A DNA stretch of 64,000 nucleotides from Sphingobium sp. Z007 (GCF_900013425.1 NZ_FBXK01000005.1:2939501-3003500); one strand, 5' to 3'; counted from the stretch's first letter, positions 9,103 to 19,114 are shown. Translations and numbers: made by a program. Notes: a model not told the origin generated them from the sequence alone.

Positions 9103-9438
9103 TCAGGCGTGACCCTGGCACACGCTCTCGTCTTCGGCGCTCAGGCCAAAGGCCAGCGCATCGGCGCTGCCGACCTTCTCTTCCCCGGCGAACAGCTTGT
9201 CGAGTCGCGCCTTGATGTCGCGGCGATAGGCGGCCGTGGCGACTGATCGGGATGCGGATACTTCAATGTCGCAGGCGATCGCGTCCTTGATCCGTTCGAT
9301 CGCAGGTTCGTCCAGAACCCCGGCGCGGCGCAGCTCCTGGCAGAGTTGCAGCAGCCCCGCCGCGGTCGCATGGGCGCGCAGGCCGACATTGCTCAGGTCG
9401 AAATGCAGTTTTTTCTGTTTGTCCAACGGGATGCTCAT
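9103..9438 (-). CDS. Conserved hypothetical protein
   Basis: 111 aa, MSIPLDKQKKLHFDLSNVGL... No signal peptide or membrane segment. It looks mainly helical, with charged stretches and two cysteines (CQEL, ACDI) plus a C-terminal VCQGHA. I do not recognise the family. It is convergent with smc, from which it is separated by the terminator, and precedes the AI-2E permease on the same strand with about 100 nt between. Codon usage matches its neighbours, so it is probably a genuine native gene. Confidence 0.65.
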   Translation of the reverse strand: MSIPLDKQKKLHFDLSNVGLRAHATAAGLLQLCQELRRAGVLDEPAIERIKDAIACDIEVSASRSVATAAYRRDIKARLDKLFAGEEKVGSADALAFGLSAEDESVCQGHA

Positions 9439-9535
9439 GACGGGGTCCTCTCGAATTTTATGAGTCTATCATAACCCCAACCGCAAAACAGGCCATGCCG
9501 TTCCAAATGTGGCAGCGGCAAAGGAACGGGTACCC

Positions 9536-10621
9536 TTATGCCGCAGGCTCCGCGACCACCAGCGTCGGGTTCCGCGCCTTCATCGCCTTGGACCGCTCCT
9601 CCAGATAGACCTTAATCATCGCGACGATCGGATCGGCCAGGAACAGCCCCATGATGCCGAACAGCGCGCCGAACAGGATTTGCGCCGCCAGCACCAGCGC
9701 CGGGGCCAAGTCCGTGGCGCGCTTCGCCACCATCGGCACGATCAGGTAACCGTCGATGATCTGCACCACCATATAGACGCCAAAGGCATAGAGGCCGGTA
9801 TCGGTCCCGCCCGAAAAACCGACCAGGATGATGAGCGCGCCGGAGATGATCGACCCGATATTGGGCAGGAAGGCGAACAGGCCGGTCAATATCCCCAGCA
9901 GGCCCGCCATCGGCACCCCGCCGGCCCACAGCAGTGCCCAAGTGCCCACGCCCTCCACCGCCATGCCGATCAGTCGCCCGAACATCAACCGGCGCAGCGT
10001 CCAGCCCATCTTGTCGGCGACGAGATAAAAATGGGCGCGCTTCTCGATCGGCAGCATCCAGGCGACGCCGCGTTCGTATAATTTGGGTTCGACCGCGATG
10101 AAGATCGCCAGCACCAGCATCATCACGCCGCTGGTGATCGCGCCGACCGCGGTGCCGACCGCGGCTGTGACCCGGCCCATGCTGCTCATCGCCTGGCCTG
10201 CAAGGCTTTTGAGGTCGGACGGCGTCGCACTGATGCCCAGTTGCTGCATCCAGCCGCCGATTCGCATCACCTGCGCCTCGACGATGGTGCGCATCGCCTG
10301 CGCCTGCGCCGCCAGACTCGATCCGGTGAGGAAGACGGTATAGGTCAGGAAGGCGACCGCGCCGAGCAGCACGATCGTCAGTCGCCAGCCGCGCGATATC
10401 GGCAGGATGCGGCCCAGCAACCGGGCACCGCCGTCCATCATCGTCGCCAGCACCAGCGCGCCCATGATGAGCATCAGCGGCTGCGCCAGCAGCACGACCA
10501 GCGCGACGGCGATGGCCAGCGCGAACCAGACGCCGGCGCGCTTCAATTCATGGCTGACGATCGGGCTGCGCACTTCGCTGGGGCCGGGTTGCTCGACATG
10601 AACTGCCTGCGCGTCGCTCAA
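9536..10621 (-). CDS. AI-2E family transporter (DUF20 permease)
   Basis: 361 aa with about eight hydrophobic segments: two near residues 30-70, one near 95, one near 150-175, and a dense C-terminal group from 205 to 340. The DUF20 signature region GVPMAGLLGILTGLFAFLPNIGS is visible in parts. Members export autoinducer-2 in E. coli (TqsA), but others are Na+/H+ antiporters or unknown, so the substrate is not assignable. The start is TTG at 10621 (MSDAQAV); no in-frame ATG lies before the first membrane segment. lepB ends 21 nt upstream. Confidence 0.8.
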   Translation of the reverse strand: MSDAQAVHVEQPGPSEVRSPIVSHELKRAGVWFALAIAVALVVLLAQPLMLIMGALVLATMMDGGARLLGRILPISRGWRLTIVLLGAVAFLTYTVFLTGSSLAAQAQAMRTIVEAQVMRIGGWMQQLGISATPSDLKSLAGQAMSSMGRVTAAVGTAVGAITSGVMMLVLAIFIAVEPKLYERGVAWMLPIEKRAHFYLVADKMGWTLRRLMFGRLIGMAVEGVGTWALLWAGGVPMAGLLGILTGLFAFLPNIGSIISGALIILVGFSGGTDTGLYAFGVYMVVQIIDGYLIVPMVAKRATDLAPALVLAAQILFGALFGIMGLFLADPIVAMIKVYLEERSKAMKARNPTLVVAEPAA

Positions 10622-10642
10622 AACCCCATGCCCCTTTTTCGG

Positions 10643-11560
10643 TTATTTCGCAGGAGCAACGCTCTGTGGTCGCAGGCTGTTCCCGGCCCGGCCGCTGCGC
10701 AGCGCATGGACCCAGCTCAGCGGATTCCAGGTGGCATCGCCGTCCAGGCTGAAGGTGATGAACTCCGCCCGGCCGCCGATCGCCTCCCATGGCACCGGCC
10801 CACCCAGGCCATTTTCCTCCAGCGGCGCGCGGCTGTCGGCGCTGTTGTCGCGATTGTCGCCCATCAGGAAGACATGGTCGGCCGGCACCCGCACCGGCCC
10901 ATACCAGTCGAGCGCGCTCGGCCCCATGTCGATCGTCACATAGGTCTTGCCGTTGGGCAGGATTTCCTGCCGCACCGGCAGTTCGCAATAATCCTTGCCG
11001 TCCTTGCCCGTCACCAGCGCGCCGGGAAATTGCAGCGGCGGGCAGGGGGCGTTGCCATCCACCAGCAGCCGCATGGGTTTGAGCATCCTCTGCTTCACCG
11101 CCACGCCGTTCAGGATCACTTGGCCGCCGCGCACTTCGATGATGTCGCCGGGCAGGCCGATCACCCGCTTGATATAATCCTCCCGCCGGTTCTGGGGCGA
11201 CACGATCACGATATCGCCGCGGTCGGGCAGGCGGCCCAGCACGCGGCCCTTCAGGAAGGGCAGGGGGTGAAAGCTGGGCGACACATAGGACCAGCCATAA
11301 GGGAATTTGCTCACCACCAGCCGATCGCCGGTCAGAAGCACCGGCATCATCGATTCGGAGGGAATGTAGAAGGGCTTGGCCACGAAACTGTGGAAGGCCA
11401 GCACCGCCAGGATCAGCAGAACGATGCTCTTGAGTTCCTGCCACCAGTTGACGGCGGAGCGCCGCGCGTCGTCCCCCTGTGGCGCATCGGAAGGAATCGT
11501 CTCTTCGGGCAGGTCGATGGCCGTCACGGGCGGGCTTTCGCTAGGGGGAGTGTTACTCAC
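10643..11560 (-). CDS. lepB: Signal peptidase I
   Basis: 305 aa. I start it at GTG 11560 because this overlaps the acpS stop as GTGA, which implies translational coupling; an upstream in-frame extension would lie inside acpS. Seen: one N-terminal membrane anchor ([20 protein letters not shown]), the catalytic serine box IPSESMMP (Ser70), the catalytic lysine in [12 protein letters not shown] (Lys131) and the box [11 protein letters not shown]. It cleaves signal peptides at the periplasmic face of the inner membrane. Confidence 0.94.
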   Translation of the reverse strand: MSNTPPSESPPVTAIDLPEETIPSDAPQGDDARRSAVNWWQELKSIVLLILAVLAFHSFVAKPFYIPSESMMPVLLTGDRLVVSKFPYGWSYVSPSFHPLPFLKGRVLGRLPDRGDIVIVSPQNRREDYIKRVIGLPGDIIEVRGGQVILNGVAVKQRMLKPMRLLVDGNAPCPPLQFPGALVTGKDGKDYCELPVRQEILPNGKTYVTIDMGPSALDWYGPVRVPADHVFLMGDNRDNSADSRAPLEENGLGGPVPWEAIGGRAEFITFSLDGDATWNPLSWVHALRSGRAGNSLRPQSVAPAK

Positions 11561-11958
11561 AGGGGTAAGGCTTCGATGATGACGAAGGCCTGCGCCCATG
11601 GATGATCGTCGGTCAGCGTCAGGTGAATAACCGCCTTATGCCCGGCCGGGACCAGCGATTCGAGCCGCGCCAGCGCGCCGCCGGTCAGTTTCAGCGTCGG
11701 CGCCCCTGACGGCGCATTGACCACGCCGATATCCTTCATGAACACGCCCGCCTTGAACCCGGTGCCGACCGCCTTGGAGAAGGCCTCCTTGGCCGCGAAT
11801 CGCTTGGCCAGCGTGCCCGCCTTGGTGAAGGGGCGGCGGTTGCCCTTGGCCTGCTCTACATCGGTGAAGACGCGGCTCTCGAAGCGCTGGCCGAAGCGGT
11901 CGAGCGAGTTCTGGATGCGCTCGATATTGCAGAGGTCAGAGCCGAGGCCGATGATCAT
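11557..11958 (-). CDS. acpS: Holo-[acyl-carrier-protein] synthase
   Basis: 133 aa, standard length. The Mg2+/CoA ligands Asp8 ([12 protein letters not shown]) and Glu58 ([11 protein letters not shown]) are in their usual places. It transfers 4'-phosphopantetheine from CoA to apo-ACP. Its stop overlaps the lepB start, and it sits downstream of pdxJ across a hairpin-rich spacer, the common alphaproteobacterial order pyrE-pdxJ-acpS-lepB. Confidence 0.95.
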   Translation of the reverse strand: MIIGLGSDLCNIERIQNSLDRFGQRFESRVFTDVEQAKGNRRPFTKAGTLAKRFAAKEAFSKAVGTGFKAGVFMKDIGVVNAPSGAPTLKLTGGALARLESLVPAGHKAVIHLTLTDDHPWAQAFVIIEALPL

Positions 11959-12094
11959 GACGGCCCCCCCAGGCCGTCACCCCAGCGAAGGCTGGGGTCT
12001 CGTGCCATATTCCTCAGCGCTTGCGGCCTGAGATCCTTGAGGCGAGGCACGTGACTCGCCTCAACGTCGCGGGGATGACGACCTTCGGTCGTCA
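11959..12094. repeat. Cluster of four palindromes between pdxJ and acpS
   Basis: Four consecutive hairpins fill this spacer: GACGGCC/GGCCGTC near 11959-11978; CCCCAGC (11980-11986)/GCTGGGG (11991-11997); TTGAGGCGAG (12037-12046)/CTCGCCTCAA (12055-12064), a perfect 10-bp stem; and TGACGACC (12076-12083)/GGTCGTCA (12087-12094), which overlaps the pdxJ stop. The CCCCAGCGAAGGCTGGGG core resembles dispersed sphingomonad intergenic repeats. It may attenuate readthrough from pdxJ into acpS. Confidence 0.75.
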
Positions 12095-12820
12095 CCGCGC
12101 CAAATCCATCTGCCGCCGCATTTCCCGGATGCTGCCTTCCAGCCCCCCGAACAGCGCCTCGCCGATCAGGAAATGGCCGATATTAAGTTCGGCGACCTGC
12201 GGAATCGCCGCGATCGGCGCGACATTGTCGAATGTCAGGCCATGCCCCGCATGGGGTTCGATCCCGTTCTTGGCCGCCAGCGCCGCCGCGTCGGCGATCT
12301 TGCGCAGTTCGGCCGCGCGCGCCTCGCCGCTCAGATGCGCATAGGCGCCGGTATGAAATTCCACCACCGGCGCGCCCAATCGAATCGCCGCGTCGATCTG
12401 GCGCGCGTCCGCTTCGATGAACAGGCTGACGCGAATCCCCGCATCGGCCAGCACCGCGACGACGGGTTTCAGCACATCAAACTGCCCAGCCGCGTCCAGC
12501 CCGCCCTCGGTCGTGCGCTCCTCGCGCTTTTCCGGCACGATGCAGGCGGCGTGCGGGCGGTAGCGCAGGGCGATGTCCAGCATCTCCTGCGTCGCGGCCA
12601 TCTCCAGATTCAATGGCACGCTCAGCGCCGCCATCAGCGTGGCGACATCTTCGTCGCGGATATGGCGCCTGTCCTCGCGCAGATGGGCGGTGATGCCATC
12701 GGCCCCGGCCTTCACCGCCAGCAGGGCGGCCTTGACGGGGTCGGGATGTTCGCCCCCCCGCGCGTTGCGGATGGTCGCCACATGGTCGATATTGACGCCA
12801 AGGCGCAGGGGGGTGGTCAT
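12092..12820 (-). CDS. pdxJ: Pyridoxine 5'-phosphate synthase PdxJ
   Basis: 242 aa from the ATG at 12820 ([20 protein letters not shown]). The TIM-barrel family motifs [39 protein letters not shown] and [10 protein letters not shown] are all present. It condenses 1-deoxyxylulose 5-phosphate with 3-amino-2-oxopropyl phosphate to make pyridoxine 5'-phosphate. A longer frame upstream was rejected because it runs into pyrE and lacks family similarity. It starts 4 nt after the pyrE stop. Confidence 0.95.
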   Translation of the reverse strand: MTTPLRLGVNIDHVATIRNARGGEHPDPVKAALLAVKAGADGITAHLREDRRHIRDEDVATLMAALSVPLNLEMAATQEMLDIALRYRPHAACIVPEKREERTTEGGLDAAGQFDVLKPVVAVLADAGIRVSLFIEADARQIDAAIRLGAPVVEFHTGAYAHLSGEARAAELRKIADAAALAAKNGIEPHAGHGLTFDNVAPIAAIPQVAELNIGHFLIGEALFGGLEGSIREMRRQMDLAR

Positions 12821-12824
12821 AACT

Positions 12825-13406
12825 TCATTGCTTCCGGCTGCCGGGCTTGATCGCAGGGATGGCCGCCAGTTCGGGCGGCACCGCGTCGGCATCATAGACC
12901 GGGAAGTTGATCGACACGAGCGGGTAAAAGGGGACGCCCAGGTCCACTTCGCCGGCCGACCGATCGACCAGCGCGACTTCGCCGACGACGATGCCGCCTT
13001 CCGCCTCGACCGCTGCGATCGCCTGGCGCGACGACAGGCCGGTGGTGACGACGTCCTCGACCATCAGCACCTTCTGCCCCGGCGTGATGGTAAAGCCGCG
13101 ACGCAGCTCGAACACGCCCTCCGGTCGCTCCAGAAACACCGCGTCCTTGTCCAGCGCGCGACCGACTTCATGGCCGATGATGAGGCCGCCCATCGCCGGC
13201 GATACGACCAGATCGATCTCCTGCCGCACTTCGCGGGGTAATTTCTGCACCGTGGCGCGGGCCAGTTTGCCCGCGCGGTCGGCGTTCATCAGCACGCGCG
13301 CGCATTGCAGATAATTGGCGCTACGGCGCCCGGACGACAGGATGAAATGTCCTTCGAGCAGCGCCCCCGCCGCCCGGAATTCCGCCAATACTTCCTCATC
13401 GGTCAT
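12825..13406 (-). CDS. pyrE: Orotate phosphoribosyltransferase
   Basis: 193 aa from the ATG at 13406 ([16 protein letters not shown]). The PRPP-binding motif [13 protein letters not shown] is intact, as are the [11 protein letters not shown] loop and the [15 protein letters not shown] region. It converts orotate and PRPP to OMP in pyrimidine synthesis. It heads the leftward pyrE-pdxJ-acpS-lepB run and is divergent from coxB; the 285-nt gap between them (13407-13691) holds no gene I can support. Confidence 0.94.
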   Translation of the reverse strand: MTDEEVLAEFRAAGALLEGHFILSSGRRSANYLQCARVLMNADRAGKLARATVQKLPREVRQEIDLVVSPAMGGLIIGHEVGRALDKDAVFLERPEGVFELRRGFTITPGQKVLMVEDVVTTGLSSRQAIAAVEAEGGIVVGEVALVDRSAGEVDLGVPFYPLVSINFPVYDADAVPPELAAIPAIKPGSRKQ

Positions 13407-13691
13407 GCCGTCATATGTCCTGTCGGGCGGGCCCGGCGCTTGTCTGCCCGGCCCGCATATCCACCAGCATGACGCGCTTTTGGCGCGCCATGATTGCGCC
13501 CCTGTGCGCGGACCAGCGAAATAGGGGGCCAAGGGGAGCGTTGCAACAGCGAAGAAAATCTGCTCCTGCGTGCTTGAGGCACGGGAAAACCATGCCTATA
13601 AGCCGCGGCAGAACCGACCGGACGAGGATCATGCGCTTGACGCGCGTCTTCGTTGCAGCGGCGCCAAGGGGTTACGGGGTAAGAAGACGCT

Positions 13692-14747
13692 ATGAAGAAG
13701 GTGAAATCGCTCGTTCTCGCCGGGTTGTTGGCCTTAGCGCCAGCATTTGGCCTGGGCAGTCCGGCAGTTGCGCAGGACAATGCGGCCAAGGCGGCGCCAG
13801 CCATGGCGACGCCGGTCGACGCTGATCCGCGCTCGTCGGATCGTGGCGCGCCGGCCGATTCGGCCGACGTCAACGTGGCTAACGCCAGTGCCGCCGATGT
13901 GAGCGAAGCGGCGCCGGGCGCCACCGTGGCGGCGCCGCCACGGATGAAGCCGACCGAAGGCATAGGCATGCCCAAGCCGGGCGAATATACCCTGCAGGAA
14001 CAGTTTACCTCGACCGGCCACACCGCGCGCTGGTTGCATGACGTGATGCTGATCCCGCTGATCTTTGCGATCTCCATCTTCGTCCTGATCCTGATGCTCT
14101 ATGCGATGTGGAAATTCCGCCGCAGCGCCAACCCGATCCCGTCGAAGACCGCGCACAACACCATGATCGAAGTGATCTGGACCGTCTTGCCGGTCGTGAT
14201 CCTGCTGGTCGTCGCGGTGCCCTCGATCGGGCTGCTGGCGGACCAGTATAAGCCCGCGCCCAAGGATGCTGTCGTCGTCAAGGTGACGGGCTATCAATGG
14301 TATTGGGGCTATGAATATCCCGACAACGCCATCCCCGAATTCGTCTCCAACATGCTGCCGGAAGACAAGGCGAAGGCCAATGGCGAACCCTATCTGCTTG
14401 CGCCCGATAACCGCCTCGTCCTGCCCGCCGGTCGCCCGATCAAGCTGATCATCACCGGCGCCGACGTGATCCACGCCTTCGCCGTGCCCTCGCTCTGGGT
14501 GAAGATGGACGCCGTGCCGGGCCGCCTGAACGAGAAGAGCTTCACCATCGACAAGCCGGGGGTCTATTACGGCCAATGTTCGGAACTGTGTGGCGCGCGC
14601 CACGGCTTTATGCCGATCGCGATCGAAGCGCTGCCCCCGGCCGAGTTCGACCAGTGGGTGCTCTCGCAGGGCGGCAAGCCCGCCGGCGCAGCGGCTGCTG
14701 AGAAGACGGCAGACGCCGCACCCGCCGCCGCCGACAAGAAAATCTGA
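13692..14747 (+). CDS. coxB: Cytochrome c oxidase subunit II (aa3-type)
   Basis: 351 aa. Signal peptide MKKVKSLVLAGLLALAPAFG, then an Ala-rich linker of about 60 residues that is longer than usual, then two membrane helices (LIPLIFAISIFVLILMLYAM; IEVIWTVLPVVILLVVAVPS). The periplasmic cupredoxin domain carries the CuA site: ADVIHAFAVPS, then GQCSELCGARHGFM with the C-x3-C pair, His and Met. It accepts electrons from cytochrome c. It is the first gene of the oxidase cluster, 15 nt before coxA. Confidence 0.96.
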   Translation: MKKVKSLVLAGLLALAPAFGLGSPAVAQDNAAKAAPAMATPVDADPRSSDRGAPADSADVNVANASAADVSEAAPGATVAAPPRMKPTEGIGMPKPGEYTLQEQFTSTGHTARWLHDVMLIPLIFAISIFVLILMLYAMWKFRRSANPIPSKTAHNTMIEVIWTVLPVVILLVVAVPSIGLLADQYKPAPKDAVVVKVTGYQWYWGYEYPDNAIPEFVSNMLPEDKAKANGEPYLLAPDNRLVLPAGRPIKLIITGADVIHAFAVPSLWVKMDAVPGRLNEKSFTIDKPGVYYGQCSELCGARHGFMPIAIEALPPAEFDQWVLSQGGKPAGAAAAEKTADAAPAAADKKI

Positions 14748-14762
14748 TCAGGGTAGGAAGCC

Positions 14763-16445
14763 ATGACAACCATCACCGCAGATCATTATGGCGACCACGC
14801 CGACGATCATCACGATGCCGACCATAAACCGGCCTTCTTCCAGCGCTGGTTCATGTCCACCAACCATAAGGACATCGGCACCCTCTACCTGATCTTCGCG
14901 ATCGTCGCGGGCATCATCGGTGGCGGCATTTCCGGCCTGATGCGCGCCGAACTCGCGCATCCGGGCATTCAGTATCTGCACACCTGGGCCATGATGATGG
15001 ACGGCCCGGCGGCGACGCTGGACCAGGCCTATCACCTCTGGAACGTGCTCATCACCGCCCATGGCCTCATCATGGTCTTCTTCATGGTGATGCCCGCGAT
15101 GATCGGCGGCTTTGGCAACTGGTTCGTGCCGATCATGATCGGCGCGCCGGACATGGCCTTCCCGCGGATGAACAATGTCAGCTTCTGGCTGCTCATTCCC
15201 GCCTTCGCCCTGTTGCTCGGCTCGACTTTCGTTCCCGGCGGCACCGGCAACGGCGCTGGCACCGGCTGGACGGTCTATGCCCCGCTCTCGACCAGCGGGT
15301 CTGCGGGTCCGGCCGTCGACATGGCGATCCTGTCGCTCCATATCGCGGGCGCTTCGTCGATCCTGGGTGCGATCAACTTCATCACCACCATCTTGAACAT
15401 GCGCGCACCGGGCATGACCCTGCACAAAATGCCGCTGTTCGTCTGGTCGGTGCTGGTCACCGCTTTCCTGCTGCTGCTCGCGCTGCCGGTTTTGGCCGCT
15501 GCGATCACCATGTTGCTGACCGATCGTAACTTCGGCACCACTTTCTACGACGCGGCCGGTGGCGGCGATCCCGAACTCTACCAGCATCTCTTCTGGTTCT
15601 TCGGCCACCCCGAAGTCTATATCATGATTCTGCCCGGCTTCGGCATCGTCAGCCAGATCATCTCGACCTTCAGCCGCAAGCCGGTGTTTGGCTATCTCGG
15701 CATGGCCTATGCCATGGTCGCGATCGGCGTCGTCGGCTTCGTCGTCTGGGCGCACCATATGTTCACCACCGGCATGTCGGTGAATGTGAAGATGTACTTC
15801 ACCGCCGCGACGATGGTCATCGCCGTCCCCACGGGCATCAAGATCTTCTCCTGGATCGCGACGATCTGGGGCGGATCGATCAGCTTCAAGACGCCCATGG
15901 TCTGGGCGCTGGGCTTCATCTTCCTCTTCACCGTGGGCGGCGTCACCGGCGTCGTGCTGGCGAACGGCGGCGTGGACGACGTGCTGCACGACACCTATTA
16001 TGTCGTGGCGCACTTCCACTACGTCCTCTCGTTGGGTGCGGTGTTCGGCCTGTTCGCCGGCTTCTACTACTGGTTCCCGAAAATGTCGGGCAAGATGTAT
16101 AACGAGTTCCTCGGCCACCTGCACTTCTGGGTGTTCTTCGCCGGCGTGAACCTCTTGTTCTTCCCGATGCACTTCCTCGGCCTGTCGGGCATGCCGCGTC
16201 GCTACCCCGACTATCCCGCCGCGTTCGAAAAGTGGAACACGCTCGCCAGCCATGGCTATGAGATCATGGCCGTCGGCATGCTGATCTTCTTCGTCAATCT
16301 GATCTGGTCGCTGGCGGCCGGCAAGAAGGCGATCGGCAATCCCTGGGGCGAAGGCGCGACGACGCTGGAATGGACCCTGTCCAGCCCGCCGCCCTACCAC
16401 CAGTTCGAAACTCTCCCGGTAATCGACGACAATGCCCATCATTGA
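14763..16445 (+). CDS. coxA: Cytochrome c oxidase subunit I
   Basis: 560 aa, twelve membrane helices. Seen: the low-spin heme His in [15 protein letters not shown], the His-Tyr pair of the CuB site in [16 protein letters not shown], the His-His segment WAHHMFTTG, and the heme-ligand His pair region [16 protein letters not shown]. It holds heme a and the heme a3-CuB oxygen-reduction site and pumps protons. A GGAAG ribosome site precedes the ATG. The C-terminus ends in an unremarkable hydrophilic tail (NAHH). Confidence 0.98.
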   Translation: MTTITADHYGDHADDHHDADHKPAFFQRWFMSTNHKDIGTLYLIFAIVAGIIGGGISGLMRAELAHPGIQYLHTWAMMMDGPAATLDQAYHLWNVLITAHGLIMVFFMVMPAMIGGFGNWFVPIMIGAPDMAFPRMNNVSFWLLIPAFALLLGSTFVPGGTGNGAGTGWTVYAPLSTSGSAGPAVDMAILSLHIAGASSILGAINFITTILNMRAPGMTLHKMPLFVWSVLVTAFLLLLALPVLAAAITMLLTDRNFGTTFYDAAGGGDPELYQHLFWFFGHPEVYIMILPGFGIVSQIISTFSRKPVFGYLGMAYAMVAIGVVGFVVWAHHMFTTGMSVNVKMYFTAATMVIAVPTGIKIFSWIATIWGGSISFKTPMVWALGFIFLFTVGGVTGVVLANGGVDDVLHDTYYVVAHFHYVLSLGAVFGLFAGFYYWFPKMSGKMYNEFLGHLHFWVFFAGVNLLFFPMHFLGLSGMPRRYPDYPAAFEKWNTLASHGYEIMAVGMLIFFVNLIWSLAAGKKAIGNPWGEGATTLEWTLSSPPPYHQFETLPVIDDNAHH

Positions 16446-16466
16446 TGGCATGATCGACTGACGAAG

Positions 16467-16493
16467 CCGGGGCGGATAGGATGTCCGCCCCGG
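16467..16493 (+). terminator. Strong hairpin after coxA (partial terminator)
   Basis: CCGGGGCGGA (16467-16476) pairs perfectly with TCCGCCCCGG (16484-16493) around 7 nt, followed by a weak T-tract (TGGCATTTTG). Placed between coxA and ctaB, it would let subunit genes be transcribed more than the assembly genes. Confidence 0.65.
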
Positions 16494-16545
16494 TGGCATT
16501 TTGCTCCGTGCGCCGTGATGGATCGCGACGGAGCCGGAACCTGAC

Positions 16546-17454
16546 ATGACAAGCGTGACCTTCGACCAAGCCCTTCTTCCCGCCCACTGGCGCGATTTTG
16601 TCGCGCTGACCAAGCCGCGCGTGATGACGCTGGTCGTGTTCACCGGCCTGTGCGGCCTGCTCGCCGCGCCGGGCCATATCCACCCGATCCTGGCCTTCAC
16701 CGCGATATTGTGCATCGCCATCGGCGCGGGCGCCGCCGCCGCGCTCAACCAATGGTATGAAGCCGACATCGACGCCAAGATGAAGCGCACCGCCAACCGC
16801 CCGCTGCCTGCTGGCCGGATGGACCGGCAATCGGCGCTGCATTTCGGTGTCGGCCTCTCCTTCTTCTCGGTGATCCTGCTGGGCATGGCCACCAACTGGC
16901 TCGCCGCCGCGGTTCTGCTCGTCTCTATCCTCTATTATGTCCTGATCTACACCGTCTGGCTCAAGCCCCGCACGGTGCAGAATATCGTCATCGGCGGCGC
17001 CGCGGGCGCCTTCCCGCCGGTGATCGGCTGGGCCGCGGTGACGGGCGATATCGGCGCGCTGCCGGTCGCTCTGTTCCTGCTCACTTTCTTCTGGACGCCG
17101 CCGCATTTCTGGGCGCTCGCTCTGTTCGTGAAGACCGATTATGCGGCCGCGGGCATCCCGATGCTCCCCGTCGTGTCCGGCGAAGTCGTTACCCGCCGCC
17201 AGATCTGGGGCTATACTGCGATCATGTCTGTGGCCGCTATGGCGCCCGTGCTGCTGCAACTGACAGGCCTCGTTTATGGCGTCACCGCGCTGCTGGGCAC
17301 GGCGCTCTTCGCCTTCTTCGCTTTTCAGGTCTATCGCCGCCGCGAAAGTGATCCGGCGCGGATGCAGCCCGAACGGCGCTTGTTCAAATATTCGATCTTC
17401 TATCTCTTCCTGCTGTTCGGGGCGGTGGTCGTTGACCGCTGGCTGCTCGCATGA
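16546..17454 (+). CDS. ctaB: Protoheme IX farnesyltransferase (heme O synthase)
   Basis: 302 aa, about nine membrane helices of the UbiA family. The first prenyl-diphosphate motif is [19 protein letters not shown] and the second [11 protein letters not shown]. It farnesylates heme b to heme o, the precursor of the heme a used by CoxA. It lies about 100 nt after coxA across a hairpin, and its TGA overlaps the ATG of the next small gene (ATGA). Confidence 0.95.
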   Translation: MTSVTFDQALLPAHWRDFVALTKPRVMTLVVFTGLCGLLAAPGHIHPILAFTAILCIAIGAGAAAALNQWYEADIDAKMKRTANRPLPAGRMDRQSALHFGVGLSFFSVILLGMATNWLAAAVLLVSILYYVLIYTVWLKPRTVQNIVIGGAAGAFPPVIGWAAVTGDIGALPVALFLLTFFWTPPHFWALALFVKTDYAAAGIPMLPVVSGEVVTRRQIWGYTAIMSVAAMAPVLLQLTGLVYGVTALLGTALFAFFAFQVYRRRESDPARMQPERRLFKYSIFYLFLLFGAVVVDRWLLA

Positions 17455-17579
17455 CGCCCGAAGAGAATGACAAGATCCGCGCCCGGCAGAAGTCGCGCGC
17501 GCTGGTGATGGGCCTGCTGCTGGGCGCACTCGTGCTGCTCTTCTACGGCATCACTATCGCGAAGATGGGCGGCAACTGA
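17451..17579 (+). CDS. 42-aa single-pass membrane protein between ctaB and ctaG (CoxF-like)
   Basis: The small ORF starts with an ATG overlapping the ctaB stop (ATGA) and ends with a TGA overlapping the ctaG start. The protein is [20 protein letters not shown] followed by one hydrophobic helix ([20 protein letters not shown]). The charged N-terminus predicts the N-terminus in the cytoplasm. Small ORFs in this slot occur in many alphaproteobacterial oxidase operons (called CoxF or left unnamed). Tight overlaps on both sides argue strongly that it is translated. A role in oxidase assembly is inferred from position only. Confidence 0.82.
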   Translation: MTPEENDKIRARQKSRALVMGLLLGALVLLFYGITIAKMGGN

Positions 17580-18154
17580 TGGCGACCCTGCCGCCTTCTC
17601 CGTTCGATCGCGATCGCCGCAACCGCCGCACGCTGGTCGCCATGGCGACGGTGGGGCTGGCGATGCTGGGGCTAGGCTTCGCGTCCGTGCCCCTCTACCG
17701 CATCTTCTGCGAACAAACCGGGTTCGGCGGCACGACCATGCGGGCCGACGCCAATGTGCAGGTGCAGGCGGCCACGGGCCACACCATGTCCATCCGCTTC
17801 GATTCCAATGTCCAGCCCGGCATGCCCTGGCAATTCTACCCCGAACATCGCACCGACACGGTCACGATCGGGCGCAAGGACATGGCGATCTTCATTGCCA
17901 AGAACATGTCGGACAAGCCGGTGACCGGCACAGCCAGCTTCAACGTCACGCCGACCCAGGCGGGCGCCTATTTCACCAAGATTCAGTGTTTCTGCTTTAC
18001 TCAGCAGACGCTTCAGCCCGGCGAGGAAGTCCGCATGCCGGTGCTCTATTTTGTCGATCCGAAGATTTTGCAGGACAGCGACAACAAGGACACGCAGCAA
18101 ATTACCTTGAGCTATACCTTCTACCCTGTTGAGCAGGACAAGAAGCCAAGCTAA
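17579..18154 (+). CDS. ctaG: Cytochrome c oxidase assembly protein CtaG (Cox11 family)
   Basis: 191 aa. One N-terminal membrane anchor (LVAMATVGLAMLGLGFASVPLYRIF) and a periplasmic domain with the copper-binding CFCF motif in KIQCFCFTQQTL, plus the conserved PLYRIFCEQTGFGG. It delivers copper to the CuB site of subunit I. Start at 17579 overlaps the stop of the 42-aa gene. coxC follows after 42 nt. Confidence 0.95.
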   Translation: MATLPPSPFDRDRRNRRTLVAMATVGLAMLGLGFASVPLYRIFCEQTGFGGTTMRADANVQVQAATGHTMSIRFDSNVQPGMPWQFYPEHRTDTVTIGRKDMAIFIAKNMSDKPVTGTASFNVTPTQAGAYFTKIQCFCFTQQTLQPGEEVRMPVLYFVDPKILQDSDNKDTQQITLSYTFYPVEQDKKPS

Positions 18155-18196
18155 GGCAAGCATCAGATAACGCGAACCGCGAACAGGGAAGAGACG

Positions 18197-19027
18197 ATGG
18201 CAGGCGCCAAGAACCACGATTATCATATCCTTCCGCCCAGCATCTGGCCGCTCTTCGGCTCCATGTCGGCGCTGGTCATGGCGTTTGGCGCGATCATGTG
18301 GATGCATCCCGACGCGATGCCCGCCGGGGGCGGCTGGGTGTTCCTGCTCGGCATGGCTGGCCTGTTGTTCACCTTCTATAGCTGGTGGGCCAATGTCATC
18401 GCCGAAGCCCATGCCGGCGATCATACCCCGGTGGTGCAACTGCACCTGCGCTACGGGATGATCCTGTTCATCGCGTCGGAAGTCATGTTCTTTGTCGGCT
18501 GGTTCTGGGCCTTTTTCGACTTCTCGCTCTTCCCCAGCGCGCTCGCGCCGATCGAAGGGATGTTCCCGTCCAAGGGCATAGAGGTCATGAACGCGTTCGA
18601 GCTGCCTTTGCTCAATACGCTCATCCTGCTCTGTTCGGGCACCACCGTCACCTGGGCGCATCATGCGCTGATCCATGGCGACCGCGACGGCCTGAAAAAA
18701 GGCCTGTGGTGCACCATCCTGCTCGGCCTGCTGTTCTCGTCGATCCAGGCCTATGAATATGCCCATGCGCCCTTCCCGTTCGGCGGATCGCCCTACAGCT
18801 CGGGCTTCTACATGGCGACCGGCTTCCACGGCTTCCACGTCATCGTCGGCACGATCTTCCTGATCGTCAATCTGGTGCGCGTCTATAAAGGGCACTTCAC
18901 CCCGCGCCAGCATTTCGGCTTCGAAGCCGCCGCCTGGTACTGGCATTTCGTCGACGTGGTGTGGCTGTTCCTCTTCGTCGCCATCTATGTCTGGGGCGGC
19001 TGGGGTGCGCCGATCCACGCCGGCTGA
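18197..19027 (+). CDS. coxC: Cytochrome c oxidase subunit III
   Basis: 276 aa with seven membrane helices. Family motifs seen are the N-terminal KNHDYHILPPSIWPL, SEVMFFVGWFWAFF, HHALIHGDR and the C-terminal AAWYWHFVDVVWLFLFVAIY. It is the third core subunit of the oxidase. GGGAAGAGACG precedes the ATG. A rho-independent terminator follows the stop. Confidence 0.97.
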   Translation: MAGAKNHDYHILPPSIWPLFGSMSALVMAFGAIMWMHPDAMPAGGGWVFLLGMAGLLFTFYSWWANVIAEAHAGDHTPVVQLHLRYGMILFIASEVMFFVGWFWAFFDFSLFPSALAPIEGMFPSKGIEVMNAFELPLLNTLILLCSGTTVTWAHHALIHGDRDGLKKGLWCTILLGLLFSSIQAYEYAHAPFPFGGSPYSSGFYMATGFHGFHVIVGTIFLIVNLVRVYKGHFTPRQHFGFEAAAWYWHFVDVVWLFLFVAIYVWGGWGAPIHAG

Positions 19028-19054
19028 GGCTCTAAGCCGAACCTGAGATCATTG

Positions 19055-19088
19055 CGGCCGGGGCAGATGCTCCGGCCGTTTTCTTTTG
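19055..19088 (+). terminator. Rho-independent terminator after coxC
   Basis: CGGCCGG (19055-19061) pairs with CCGGCCG (19072-19078), followed by TTTTCTTTT. It ends the oxidase subunit transcript 28 nt after coxC and before the SURF1 gene. Confidence 0.85.
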
Positions 19089-19114
19089 GATCGACGCCCG
19101 CTACCAAGGATGCC

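Noticed and set aside
14748..16895. A 715-codon open frame on the minus strand opposite coxA and the start of ctaB
   Set aside because: Its product is rich in His, Arg, Glu and Asp with no family pattern, while the plus strand encodes an intact CoxA. It is the usual shadow of a high-G+C gene.
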